From contig JASAMV010005135.1 in the NCBI GenBank assembly GCA_030248065.1, positions 42,089-106,088 on the forward strand: DNA of 64,000 bases, read 5' to 3'. The notes beneath the pieces are model-generated. The model saw nothing but the letters and a program-made list of their open reading frames with translations. It had not been told where the DNA came from and searched no databases. This document shows, piece by piece, positions 1 through 11,600 of the stretch (positions are counted from its first letter, which is position 1; each line of letters begins with the position of its first letter). The position numbers were made by a program, and so were the translations under genes. Source of the DNA: Rhynchonema sp. JSB1_4 (taxonomy: Eukaryota; Nematoda; Chromadorea; Monhysterida; Xyalidae).

Positions 1-33
1 ATATATGTATATATACATCGTTCCTTAACCCAC

Positions 34-1610
34 CTGTTGCGATGTTTCAATCACCATCGCTGGTCCGAACTTTGAATCGCGCACCCGACAGCTTTTCTGT
101 ATAATTAAAAGTTCATGGTGCCTCTTATGGACACTCCACCATAAAGGTAAAAGTAATAAAACACCGGACTGACTGACCAACTGCAAATACGGTATGCTGA
201 CGTTGAAGTGCGCGTTCATCGCCGCATACCACACCAGACGCACATTGGTCAGAACGAAGAAGCCGAGGTTTCCCTGATTTTGCAAGATGAACGATAATCA
301 CGATTGAGACTATGTCCTGCTGTATGCATAGCTGCTATGGTACCTGATCACTGCTCAGGTTCCAGACACCCTCGATTCGATTGAATTGTTCTTCATCCGG
401 CAACAGTCGAAGTCGATCATCGTCAATTATCGATCCGCGCATTTTCAACTCACGATACAATTTGCTCGTTTCGTACGCCCTACGCAAACACTCGGGATTA
501 TTTGCAGGTTGTTAATTTTGTCTTGGTGCACAGCCTAAAGGCTGCAGTTTTCGAAACGGTGTAAACGACAGCTTGGGTGTGAAGGTCGGCATAAGCTCGG
601 TGTAAACATGAAACATGCCTGTCGTTGACGTAGAATGTTTCATACAGTATGTTCACACCGAGCTCGCACCGACCGAGCTTTCGATCGAGCTTACCGATCT
701 CTACGCCCAATTGACGTTTACACCGTTTCGAACATGCCATTCTGGGCCATCATGAGTAAACATAACTTGTCACACCTGTGCACAGCGATGACTGTGGTGA
801 ACAGTCGGGTGTTGGACGGATTCATGCACGTGAAGATGAACTCAAATCGAGTAGTCGGATTGCGCGCCATCAGATACAGCGATTCGGTCTGGCCACGAAG
901 TTTCTGTGACAAATTGATGTGGAGTTCTAGAAAGTCATACCTAGTTCACAGATTGGTTTGGTGCATTTGTGTTTCACAAACTGACACGCAGATTATCTAT
1001 ACCGGCTTAAAAATGTTCCATGGCTGGCAGGTAAATGGCCGTAGAAACAGTTCGAAAGTAGTGTTATACCTTGATTCAAATCGTGAAACGAAAACCATAA
1101 AACTCAACAAACCGAGTTAGCCGTTTTTGTGGTGACACCGTTGATGGAATTGTACCCGATGGCTGAATTAATAGAGTCGGTGATTAAAATGTTGATGAAA
1201 GAAACCACAATACTAACATTCTCAAACATACACAGATTTATGCGGGGCATTGCTATTGAATGCCAGATGAGACGAATATTGGTCACTCGGAGTATGCCTG
1301 CAGTTGAGATCCTTTATGCTGTAATTCAGGTATTCAAACTTAAAAATATTGACCTCGGTCCCCATTGTTTCCTTTCGTGTCTTCGACATTTTCGATTTTT
1401 TCGATTTGCACCTCGCCCGGTCGACAGCGTAACTGACTGGAAATGGAAATTTTATTTGCAACTGTTAATAATCAGGACCAGGGCTAATAATCATGCTGAC
1501 AAATGCGCACGGGTGGGTATTCAAAACCAGTCATACTTTGCATCGACATCAAATCGTATGTCGCGATCCTGCCAAATCGCGTCAAACTCATGTCGTTTCG
1601 ACGGTGCCAT
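34..1610 (-). CDS. bbs-5: BBS5 homologue, BBSome subunit (5' part, runs off the left edge)
   Basis: BBS5 is a subunit of the BBSome, the coat complex that moves membrane cargo in cilia; its two PH-like (DM16) repeats bind phosphoinositides. In transcription order the exons are 1608-1610 (ATG) to 1537, 1436-1354, 1297-1232, 1162-1113, 903-776, 479-344, 273-178 and 96-34, all with GT-AG junctions and agreeing phases. The product opens [20 protein letters not shown] and continues with [88 protein letters not shown] and [10 protein letters not shown]. These follow the recalled human protein closely and colinearly. About 232 codons are present; human BBS5 has about 340, so the C-terminus lies beyond base 1. 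The fifth intron holds a foldback repeat. A ciliary gene suggests expression in ciliated sensory neurons (inference). Confidence 0.95.
549..734. repeat. Foldback repeat, copy in a bbs-5 intron
   Basis: The two halves are near-complete inverted repeats: TTTCGAAACGGTGTAAA opens one arm and TTTACACCGTTTCGAA closes the other. The centre carries GAAACAT and ATGTTTC words. The same family recurs at 23251, 27705 and 28786. It lies wholly inside an intron of bbs-5, so it should be spliced out. Confidence 0.8.
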
Positions 1611-2294
1611 GGTCGATCGGTTGTTAGATTTGTGTTGACGTGAGACTTATTTTATCTCTAATGCAAGAAAACAGTCGGGCTTGATCCCAAGTTGCGACCT
1701 CTTGGCTGCATAAACTCAGCGGCAGTTTGTGTTACCATGGCAGCAAAGGCATCACTTGCTCATGATATCGCTGCATGAACACTCTTACAACATGTGACGT
1801 GCAGGCGATGCGCACCCTGGGCTTGTTGATTGTGCCAGTCTAGCCACTCACCTTTACTACGTTATGTGTAATCAAAACAAGGCACTTCGAGCGGAACAAT
1901 TGTCAAAACACAAGACAAAAACATTTGGACAGGAAAGGACACGATGGTCAAGTAATTAATTGAACAAGTAATCGTGTGTGTGCTTGTACCTTCTCTGAGT
2001 GCTGAGGCAATGAAGGGGCAATCAACCTATCATCGACAAACACCAGCATTGGTTTATTTACGCACTGTCGAGTGTACTCAAGACCACTGCTTTTTTGCAA
2101 CAAGTCATTGTTATGTTCACCAGGTCCCCGCAACTGGATTACGAAATAACGAATGACACCGTCATCCCATTGGGGTTCAAGCGAGCGGAGGAGCGTGCAT
2201 TCTCTTTTATTTCGTTGATTTTTTTTGGCGTCAGTCCAATTTGTTAAGTTTGTGTTTGCGAAGTTCGTTTCGTTCGATCTCGACGACTGATTTT
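1611..2294. other. Intergenic stretch upstream of bbs-5
   Basis: No exon, RNA gene or repeat is recognisable here. It lies between the bbs-5 start and the first repeat island and presumably holds the bbs-5 promoter. I looked for the paired half-sites of an X-box (RFX site), expected for ciliary genes, but could not assign one with confidence. Confidence 0.4.
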
Positions 2295-3357
2295 CAGAGA
2301 TTAGGGTCGGGGATCGGGCCGGGTAACCTCAGCCCGGCCCGGCCAGACTGACCAAAACTCCGGCCCGGCCCGATTTGAAAGTCCAAAATCGCGGTCCGGC
2401 CCGGCCGCATACTACCGTATTCCCTAATAGAGCCCCCCCAAAAAATACAGCCCCCAAAAATACAGCCCCCCAGAGGTCGCAATCGGGCCGGGTTTGGCCG
2501 GCCCGGCCCGAGCCCCCAAATCTCCGGCCCGGCCCGGCCCGACCCGTACCCCCAAACCTCCGGCCCGGCCCGGCCCGAACCCCCAAATCTCCGGCCCGGC
2601 CCGGCCCGATTTTTTGGCTCAGATTTTAACCCAATTTTTGTCATAATTTTTGCGATTTTTTTGAACCTATTTTTTGGTTGAAAACAACGGTGTTGCAGGG
2701 GTTGGGGGTCCCCCCTAGGTACAGTAGGTAGGTAGGTTGACGCTCCATCCTGGTACACTATGTAGGTCGCCGCCCGGCGGCTAGTACAGTAAGTTGCGAT
2801 TTTTGGCTCAAAATGGTATATAAAATCGGTACTTTTCACTCCAAATTGGCGATAAATCGCCGCGCTACGCGCGAAATTAGGGTTTTAGAGCACATTTTCT
2901 TCAAAATTTCGACCGAAAAAATTTTGTTCCCCCTTAGCCCGGCCGGTACAGTAGGTAGGTTGCCGTCCCACATTTTTGGTGGTACTGTAGGTTGCCGCCC
3001 CGCCTGGGTAGCCACACCACCGGTTGAAAATACATTGTTTTCCATGAAATGGTCGTCAGATAGAGACAATACTGATCACTTACTTGCCGAATCCGTCAGA
3101 AATTTTAGTATTTTTGACAAAAAAATCCCTACATTTTCAGTAAAATAAGTCACTTCAGAAGCTTCGGGCCGGGGTGCCCGGCCCGGCCCGGCCCGACCCT
3201 CCAAATCTCCGGCCCGGCCCGGCCCGGCCCGAGCCAAAAGCCCAAAATCGCGGCCCGGCCCGGCCCGGCCCGAGGTCGGGATGGCCCGATTGCGACCTCT
3301 GCAGCCCCCCTAAAAGGGGTCAGTGAAAAAATAGAGCCCCCCAAAAACACAGCCCCC

Positions 3358-3645
3358 CAGTGTAGTTCCTGGCCCGGCGCGGCGGTTAGTGTACCTACCC
3401 CTTTTTTTCCGTGCGGCGGTTACCGTATTGTCGGAAATAGATAAATAGATTGAACCCCCCAAAATGACCCCAGTGAAAAAATAGACCCCCCGGGTTCTAT
3501 TTCCGACAATACGGTATTTTAGGCAAAAATTGAGGCGGTTAGTGTACCTGGCGCGGCGGTTAGTGTACTAGTGTACCTTGGTCGCGGCGGTTAGTGTACC
3601 TTAGGGGGGGACCCCCCTCCCGGCCTCCCCCCAGGAACTACACTG
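3358..3645. mobile_element. Short hAT-like element, TIR CAGTGTAGTTCCTGG (copy 1)
   Basis: The ends are perfect 15-bp inverted repeats, CAGTGTAGTTCCTGG and CCAGGAACTACACTG. The interior carries GCGGCGGTTAGTGTACC units. Full copies of the family are at 5821 and 43894. The flanks are low-complexity C-runs, so a target duplication cannot be judged here. Confidence 0.75.
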
Positions 3646-3649
3646 CCCC

Positions 3650-3960
3650 CCCCCCCCAACTTGGAATTCCCCGCTTGGGGGTCGTAAAGTCAAGTTCTTG
3701 AATGAGACACCTTGTGTACAACGTTTGTGGTTGAGTATATGATGACGTAAAGCCTTTTATGGAAGATCTGCACCTAAAAACACTCAATAATGACCAGCGG
3801 CAGTGACACCCCGACAGAACTCCATTTTAGGGGTATTTTTTGGAACATTTTTTGAGATTTTGGGCAGCGAAAAAATACAGCCCCCCAAAAAATACAGCCC
3901 CCTAAAAGGGGTCAGTGAAAAAATACAGCCACCCTTGTATTTTAGGTTTTACGGTACTAG
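3650..3960. repeat. Dispersed repeat shared with island B in inverse orientation
   Basis: The block containing CTTGGAATTCCCC, GGGGGTCGTAAAGTCAAG, a GATGACGTAAAGCC stretch and GGAAGATCTGCACCTAAAAA reappears as its reverse complement at about 42420-42712, with the same neighbouring TACAGCCCCC runs. It has no coding potential that I can see. Confidence 0.75.
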
Positions 3961-4047
3961 GTAATAAGCGGCCCGGTCCGATTTTGGGGTCAAAGGAAAA
4001 AAATGGTAAAAAAGCCAAAATTTGCAAATTTATCTTGGGGACGCACG

Positions 4048-5004
4048 CAGTGTAGTACTTGGTCAGGGTGTTGACGATAGATAGATTGGGACCCGAAATG
4101 TGTTGACGATGATAGATAGATGACCCAAGTCCGAAATCTGGGGGGGGGTCGACCCAAACTTGTTGACGATAGATAGATGGTGGGGGGGGGGGGGTCGCCA
4201 AAAATCAAGGTATAGTATAGTGTACTAAGTAGGTAATAATGTGTAAATATTAATGAAAATGTACTAAGATTAGGGTTAGAGAGATGTCGGCTGTCGGGTG
4301 TCGGGTGCCAAAAAAGTGTAGGTGTCGGGTGTCGGGTACCCCCAGATGTCGGGTGTCGGGTTTTTTCGGACCCGACAGCCGACACCCGACACTTACGGTT
4401 CAAAACATCAGTATTGCTTGAGAGAAGAATTTTGAGAGAAAATTTTCTTCGAACCAAATGTTTCCGAAGACGCAGAATGTGACATTTTGGTGTTTATTTC
4501 GTGTGAAAATACTTGAATTCAGTAACTTGAGCCAAAAAATTGCACTCATGATGCAAATGAGCAAAAATTTGCCTGTTTTTGGTCCAAAAACAGGTGTCGG
4601 GTGTCGGGTTTTTTTCAAAAACTAGATGTCGGGTGTCGGGTTTTTTTGCAACTGTCGGGTGTCGGGTGTCGGCTTTTTTTCTGAGATGTCGGGTGTCGGG
4701 TACTTCCAGATGTCGGGTGTCGGCTGTCGGGTGTCGGGTACCCCCCGACCTCTAACCCTAACTAAGATGCGCGATTTTTTGCCTATTTGGGACAAAAAAT
4801 ACCGATTTTGAGCCATTTTGAGGCAAAAATACACATTTTGGGGTCGAAATGTGTTGACGATAGATAGATTGTTCCCAGAATTTGTTGACGATAGATAGAT
4901 TTGCCCATAAGTGTTGACGATAGATAGATGAAATCAAAAAGTGTTGGCGATAGATAGATGAATTTGGGGGGGGGGACCCCCCCACCCCCCCAAGTACTAC
5001 CCTG
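4048..5004. mobile_element. hAT-like element with 8-bp target duplication GACGCACG
   Basis: The terminal inverted repeats are CAGTGTAGTACTTGG and CCAAGTACTACCCTG. GACGCACG directly precedes the left end (4040-4047) and directly follows the right end (5005-5012). Inside is a series of GTGTTGACGATAGATAGAT units, and a second element inserted at 4271. There is no transposase. An 8-bp duplication and CAGTG-type ends fit the hAT superfamily (established knowledge); the assignment is inference. Confidence 0.85.
4271..4760. mobile_element. Nested short element with TIR TAGGGTTAGAG and TSD ACTAAGAT
   Basis: The element begins TAGGGTTAGAG and ends CTCTAACCCTA, with ACTAAGAT repeated exactly on both sides (4263-4270 and 4761-4768). 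Both ends carry tandem GTCGGGTGTCGGGT arrays in inverted arrangement. It sits inside the 4048-5004 element and is therefore younger than it. Confidence 0.85.
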
Positions 5005-5662
5005 GACGCACGTTTATGTTTGTGTGATTCGGTTTCTGTGAACCGGGTCCATTTGAGTCCCATAATTTTATCGACACCCATACCACGTTTGCTCGTGTGT
5101 ACCCCGTACGATCTGGCAGGCTAAGCAGTGTGTGGCCTGGTTAGTTCTGGGATCAACCCCCAGTGGACGGAGCAACATCAAAGTGGTGTCGTGGGTCAAC
5201 CCAGCCGTCCATCCCTGAGAAGGGTCGGTAAATGGGAAGCAGCAATTGCTGCGGGTAACAGGCTCAGGCACCTACCCATTAGAGTCACCGGCAACGGGTT
5301 GTTGATAGGTCCCTCGCGGAGCCTAAATTCTGCGGAACGCCTTTACCTTTACCTTTTTTTTCACAAAAAAAACTTGCATAAACTCAGGGCGAAGCGCAAT
5401 TTTTTGAAAATTTTTGGTCAAAAAGGTGCTTTCTTTCGACTTAAGAATTGAGCAGTTCGGTCGAGCCGACGAGTCCGGCGCCGGCCTGGCCCGATCCTAA
5501 TCTCTGATGACTTAACCGTTTTCGCTGTCTTTGAGTTTGACTTGTTTTTATTCCCAATGCTCTTTATTTTTTTATACAAAATATTTTTACCTTCTTCGTT
5601 TCAGGCTCCATTGATTTGATTGAAGAAGTGCTGGCCAAAAGAAGTTTGACAAATTTGCAAAA

Positions 5663-8600
5663 ATGAGTGAAGCGGTTGGTCATCTTTTTTTTCAGACAAG
5701 ACAGAGAGAGGCATTAACTGAACATTTTTATCTTTCCTTCTTCCCGTTTAAAATATAAGTTACTGGCCCACTGGTCACTAGGCATGGGCACAGGCACAAT
5801 ACCGATTTTTAGGCAATACTCAGTGTAGTTCCTGGGGGGAGGGGGTCCCCCCTCGGGTACGTCTGTTCCCCCAAAATAGTACGCCTGCCCCACTGTTCCC
5901 CTCCGGGTACGTCTGCTCCATAGTAGTGGCTGGGAGGGGGGTTGCCCCCCCCCCTCTCAGTACTTACCTACCACAAAACCCGAGGGGGGTTGAGTACTTA
6001 CCTCTCACAACTCCAAATCATACCTCTCACAACCAATTTTATACCTTTTAAAGGCAAGTGTTTTTCGACCTTATTTTCCCAAAAATCGCGCGACCCACCC
6101 ACAATGCCTGTTTTTAGGCGATTTTCGGCGAAAATTTGGAAAAAGTACTATTTTTACCCCATTTTTTGGCCAAAATTGCATCACAAAAACGGTGTTTTTT
6201 CGCCTTTTTGGGTGACCAAAATCATACCTCTCACGCATCCGGTCCCAACCCCGCATCATACTTACCTCCCACACATGGGCCTGCCACTACACTGGTCTGC
6301 TCCCCCCATTTTTGCATAAAATAGGCAAATTTAGGCCTAAAATAGGCATTTTTAGGCATAAAATGAGTGATTTTTAGGTCAGTGTTGTCAAAAATCGCCA
6401 AAATACCCTTTTTATTGAGATTTTTTTCCAAAAAGGGGCAAAAATGGGTCAAATTTTCGACCTCAAAAATGACTTTTCTCCAAATTTGGGTCCTCCCCCC
6501 TTCCCCCCCCAGGTGGGTACGTCTGTTCCCCCTCCGAAAAAATGGGGGGTACCGCCTGTTCCCCCTCCGGACCAGGAACTACACTGGCAATACCCAAAAC
6601 TTGTCCTCTGACCCAATACTCAATAACCAATACCAGCTGAGCAGACCCACCCAATACCCAATACCAGGCGTGGCACCATAGTAGTGGCATGGGAGGTCGG
6701 GGGGGGGTACCCCCTCTCAGTACTTACCTACCACAAAACCCGGGGGTTGAGTACTTACCTCTCACAACTCCAAATCATACCTCTCACAAGCAATTTTATA
6801 CCTTTTTAAGGCAAAAATCGGTGTTTTTCGACCTCATTTTCCCAAAAATCGCGCGCCCATAATACCTATTTTTAGGCGTTTCTCGGCGAAAATTTGGAAA
6901 AAGTACTATTTTTACCTCATTTTTTGGCCAAAATTGTATCATAAAAACGGTGTTTTTCGCCTTTTTGGGTGACCAAAATCAAACCTCTCACGCTTCCGGT
7001 CCCAACCCCGCATCATACTTACCTCCCACACATGGGCCTGCCACTACACTGCGTGGCACCCAATACCCAATACCAAAGTTGAAGATTATCTGGGAAAATT
7101 TTGACTTTTTGGTCGTTTAAAATGATGATGAAAGTGGTTTTCTATCATTTGAGAAGCAAGTTCAGTTGTCTGGTATAGACACTCGAGAGAGTTTCTGATC
7201 AGAAACCATCAAAAAAATTAGACGAATTATGGGTCATTTTGGTATTGCCTAAATGGAATCGCACCCACCCAATACCCAATACCAAGCGCGCCACCCAATA
7301 CCCAATACCAGGTATGGGGTCAGTATTGGGTACCCAATACCACACCCAATACCAGGTATTGGGTTGGGTACGGGTATTGGGTGTTGTGCCCATGCCTACT
7401 GGTCACTACACTAGTGGGTCAGTAACTTATATTTCTGAAAAAAAAAACGTTTTTTTTGCCGAAAAACCGTTTTTTTACTTCTTTCAAATAAATTTCCAGT
7501 ACCTAAGGAACCCCCAGGCAAAGACCGCATTTTTAGACCATTTTTTCATTGTTTATTGCTGAATAAGCGTCGCACGTGTGTTTTCGGACTCAAAAAGCGT
7601 CCTTTTAACTTGTTTTGGTCCATTTTAAACTATTTCATGGCATGGTATTGGTTTGGTATAGCTGCAAAAATTGAACCCTCAAGAAAATTTCGCCATTTCA
7701 GACCGAATAAACATTTGCTTGGAAAACATAAATTACTGGTAATTTTTCCGGAAATTTATTTTGGAATTTTTCCAACTCCGGAAAAACAGTTTTTTCGGAA
7801 ATAAAACGGTTTTTTGCTCACCGAATTTTGACCTTGTGTTAATTTTATTTTGCCAGAGAAAATAAAAACATTCCACTTATCAGCTTCCCGATGGTCGTTT
7901 GGTTGCTGAACTGAAAGTGACCGAATTGCGTGATGAATTGGAACTACGTGGTCTCGCGAAAGCTGGCGTGAAAACTCAGCTTCAGCAGAGATTGATTGAG
8001 GCGAGTTTTGAAGCAATTGTTTCGGTTATAGCACCCCGGTGTCTCCCCTTTTTTCTGGCCCCGCCCCACCCAACCCAAGGTACGGTATCTCCCCCTCAGA
8101 AGTAGCCACAGCACTGGGCCGGGCCAGGCTCGGGCCGCCGGGCGGCGAGGAGGAATAGGTACCACCAGGCCCCCTAAAGTTCGAACATAACACCGGATTT
8201 GGTTTGGAACACTCGTAAACGAACAATGAACGACAACGAAAACGAATGAAAAAAGAGCCCCTTGTATTTTAAGGCATGCGGTAATTGGTACACATACAAC
8301 ATTACAGCCAGTGCATACAGCAATTCAGTTACGACGTTCGTTAGGCTCAGTTCAACCTTTGTTTGCTTCAGGCTTTGGGAGCAGGTGACGGTCATGCGCC
8401 TGTCGCTGCCGCTGCACCCGTCGAAACGCAAGCAAACGGCGAAGAAAACGAAGAAGATTCGACCGAACAAGAGCCCGCTGAGCAACCCGTTCCTAAAGCT
8501 GAGCCGGTTGCTGCACCGGAGCCCGTCCAGGTTTGATTGTAGATGTGTTATTTAGGTAATCGACGATCTACCAATTGGGTGTGCGTATGGAAAATTGCGC

Positions 8601-11600
8601 AAGGATTTGCCATAAGCCATTGACCAGTGTGTATGTTTGTCCATGTTCAATTTGTCTTGGTTATTCATTTCAGCCCGCTCCAGCCGCTGTGTCCGAACCA
8701 GTGAAGAAGGAATCGGAACCTGCCCCCGTTAAAGAAAACGAGAAATCTCAAGCCGAGCCTGCTGCGCGTGCAGCTGCTGGCAATGAAGATATGCCGCCGG
8801 CCGCCGCTAGCTCGGAAGAAAGTGAGCAGTTTTATCGTGTTTTTTATTCGGTCTTCTTATTATTTTTCGTTGTTTGATAAATTGAGCATCGCGGTATTCC
8901 AGCCCCGATGGACAGCGAAACCACCAAATCGGAACAGGTGAAGACCGAAGACGAGGGAGAGGATGAAGAAAAGACCGAAGAAGGCGATCAGAATGTGTTG
9001 ATGTCGCGAATGAAGAAACTGGGCTACAGTGAAGATGTCAGGAATGGAATCACGAAACTGGTCGAGGACGGTGCGGCGACTTTAATATTTCGTGATGTTA
9101 AATTCGGTTTTTTGTCATATGTCCCAGAAACTCAATTGCAAAAAATATACAGGAATCTACACCGAAGTTGACCTGGACGAACGTGTGCTGGACATGCTGC
9201 GCACGATCAGCGTAAGTTTTTTGAATTGTTTTGTGCTTTTTGCCACTTATGAAAATAATGCAGTTTTTTTCATCCAGGAACCATCCCTGCAACAATGGTT
9301 GGTTGGTCAGTTGGCTGAGATCAACCTGATGGGTGTGACCAACAAGGCGTCGTATGTGATGGCGTTGTTGCGAGCGTTCAGGTAATTTGGAATGAGTTAA
9401 AAAAATTATTAATGCTGGAGCTGAATTCACCTCACCTCACATGCATTTAAAGTGAATTTGTATTTTTTTGTATTATTCATTTCAGAGACCGTGTGCGCGC
9501 AATGGGTCCGTCGGTGGCGATGCAGAATCCGCTGGTGAGCGCGCCGACCAAGGAAAAGCTGCAGGTGCGGAAATCCTTGACGTTGTGACAAATTATTGGC
9601 AAATAAAGCATTTGAGCACATTCATTTCTTCCAGGCTCTGCTTGATCGAACCGGCTACCCGCTCGAGGTGACAGTTGGACAACGAAAATACGGCGGTCCA
9701 CCGCCTGGTGTTGATGAACGGGATCTATCCAGTGAACCCGGACATGAGGTAAACTCCCTTTCGTTCAATACTTGGGAGCTGAATTTGATATTTGTACAAA
9801 TTGTTATCCGCTCCGCTTGTGGTGTTCCACAAAGACCTCTCCACTTCTGGCGCGTTTTCCACGGCAGCCCATCCCATCCATGAAATTCGTTGAATTGCAC
9901 CTCAGAGAACAAAGGTCACTAGCGTATGTTCGAATGTAATCCGATGTTTCACAGTGCTACGTCGGTCGTCTGCCGCGCGACATGTTCGAGGACGAGCTGG
10001 TGCCGTTGTTCGAAGAATGCGGCAAGATCTACGACATGCGCATCATGATGGAGTCGAGCACGGGTCTGATGCGTGGTTATGCGTTCGTCACCTATGTCGA
10101 CAACGACCACGCAAAGGATGCGCAGAAAAAAGTGGGTGTTTGTGAATGGTTTATTTTTGTTGTTCGTTCAGTCATGCCTGAAAATTTAGGTTTGATCCAC
10201 CAAAATATGTAAGGCTTTCAGGCCTAGGCACTATCAAGGTGAGTTCGACGTAGCAATGCTGAATCACATCAAAAACTTTTCAAAACCAAACCAATTTCTC
10301 TCTTCCAATTCCAGAAGAATGTTTTGCGCAATTCGTTTTGCTCTACCACACATACCCACGCACGTCCCATGTTTTCGATTGCCTTTGGCAACCTTTACAA
10401 GGCGTGCGTGTTGGTGTGTGTGCACAACGTTTGTCTGAGCGGCACTACCAACCACTGTTCTGTTGTTCTAGTACGACAACTATGAGATCAGACCGGGAAA
10501 GCTTTTGAAAGTGAACGTTTCGGTGGCCAACACCAGACTGTTTCTCGGAAATATACCAAAAACGAAGACAAAAGACGAAATTCAGGCAGATCTTTCGCAG
10601 CATGCAGGTATCTTTTGGCGAATAATCATTCCATAATTGTTTCGTTGATGAATTTTTGTGTAGAATTTTATGCATCTCTCTGTATATTATTCCGTTGTGG
10701 AGGAGACGACAGGTTGGTTTCTAGATGTTTTGCTTTTTATGGAGACAAAGGCTGGGAGTGGCTCTGTTTTGATCGATGTTCCGTGTTCATTTCATTACAA
10801 AAAACGTAGTGCTTTTGCTTTATAGCGCATCCAAAAACGGTTGCAGTTACCATACGTTTTTGAATATGCGTTTTGTGTCTTGCTTTGTATGGAAATTAGA
10901 ATAAATATCGTTTGGAGTGTGAAACATAAACTTATGCAGTTATGCGAATTGCACTGAATTCTGAGTGATATTTTGCTTCTCGTCGATTTCTCGCTACATT
11001 TTGTAGTCCGATATTTTTGATGCTAATTACCACATAATTTTTGTCAATTTTATCACAACTGTCGTTATCATTGTTTTAATCGTGTTTGGATGCTAATTTT
11101 TTAATATTGGAAACAATTTTATTGAGCGACTCCTGGTCTTACAAAATACTGATAGCAAAATGATGGTTTCCTGAAATACGTTTTTGACGACCACCAAAAC
11201 TTATTTTTGGAACCTTTATCAATCTGGGCTGTAGGGCACGAAAATGTTGTCCGTAAACACGCTAACACTTTGTTTGATGTTTCAGAGGGTGTCAAAGAGG
11301 TCATCATCTACAAGCCGGGCGAGGAGGGCACTTCGCGCGCGAATCGCGGTTTCTGTTTCGTCCAATTCGACACGCACAAGAACGCCAGCGACACAAAACG
11401 CAAACTCGAACGTGGACGCATTCGGCCGTGGAATACGGAGTTGGTGGTGGACTGGGCCGAGGGACAGGACGAGCCGAGCGAGGATCAAATGAGCAAGGTT
11501 GGTTTCGAGCAAGTCATCGGCCTGGTCTGTTCATTAAACCGATCGTTGTTGGTCGTTCTTTTGACGCATCGTACGCTGATGCCTGATTTGGACTTTGGAG

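Larger units (their letters stand above)
2295..5506. mobile_element. Repeat island A: large composite element with several nested insertions
   Basis: The outer boundaries form an imperfect inverted repeat beginning CAGAGATTAGG and ending CCTAATCTCTG, followed inward by ATCGGGCC-type sequence on both sides. Inside are arrays of a GGCCCGGCCCG-rich unit, runs of AATACAGCCCCCC with TAGAGCCCCC, blocks reading GTACAGTAGGTAGGTTGCCG, and at least three smaller elements listed separately. A stretch near 5050-5360 ending in CTTTACCTTTACC plus a T-run looks like the tail of a retroelement, but I cannot name it. No transposase-like reading frame is visible, so the island is non-autonomous. No convincing target duplication was found for the outer element. 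Confidence 0.65.
5779..7398. mobile_element. Outer hAT-like element in hnRNP intron 1, TSD CTGGTCAC
   Basis: The ends are TAGGCATGGGCACA and TGTGCCCATGCCTA. CTGGTCAC is duplicated exactly at 5771-5778 and 7399-7406. Its own sequence is rich in CCCAATACC/GGTATTGGG units, also as inverted copies. It has been enlarged by later insertions at 5821, 5919 and 6677. It lies wholly inside intron 1 of the hnRNP gene. Confidence 0.88.

Noticed and set aside
2329..2839. Open frames rich in Gly-Arg-Ala-Pro in the GGCCCGG arrays
   Set aside because: They come from a repetitive GC-rich unit open in several frames; no protein-like features.
4626..4834. Repetitive frame reading SGVGF/PTPDTRQ
   Set aside because: Translation of the GTCGGGT array of a nested element.
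10201..10232. Possible mini-exon between RRM1 exons of the hnRNP gene
   Set aside because: Including it breaks the frame, whereas direct joining of 10131 to 10472 gives the exact family spacing (AQKKYDNYEIRPGK).
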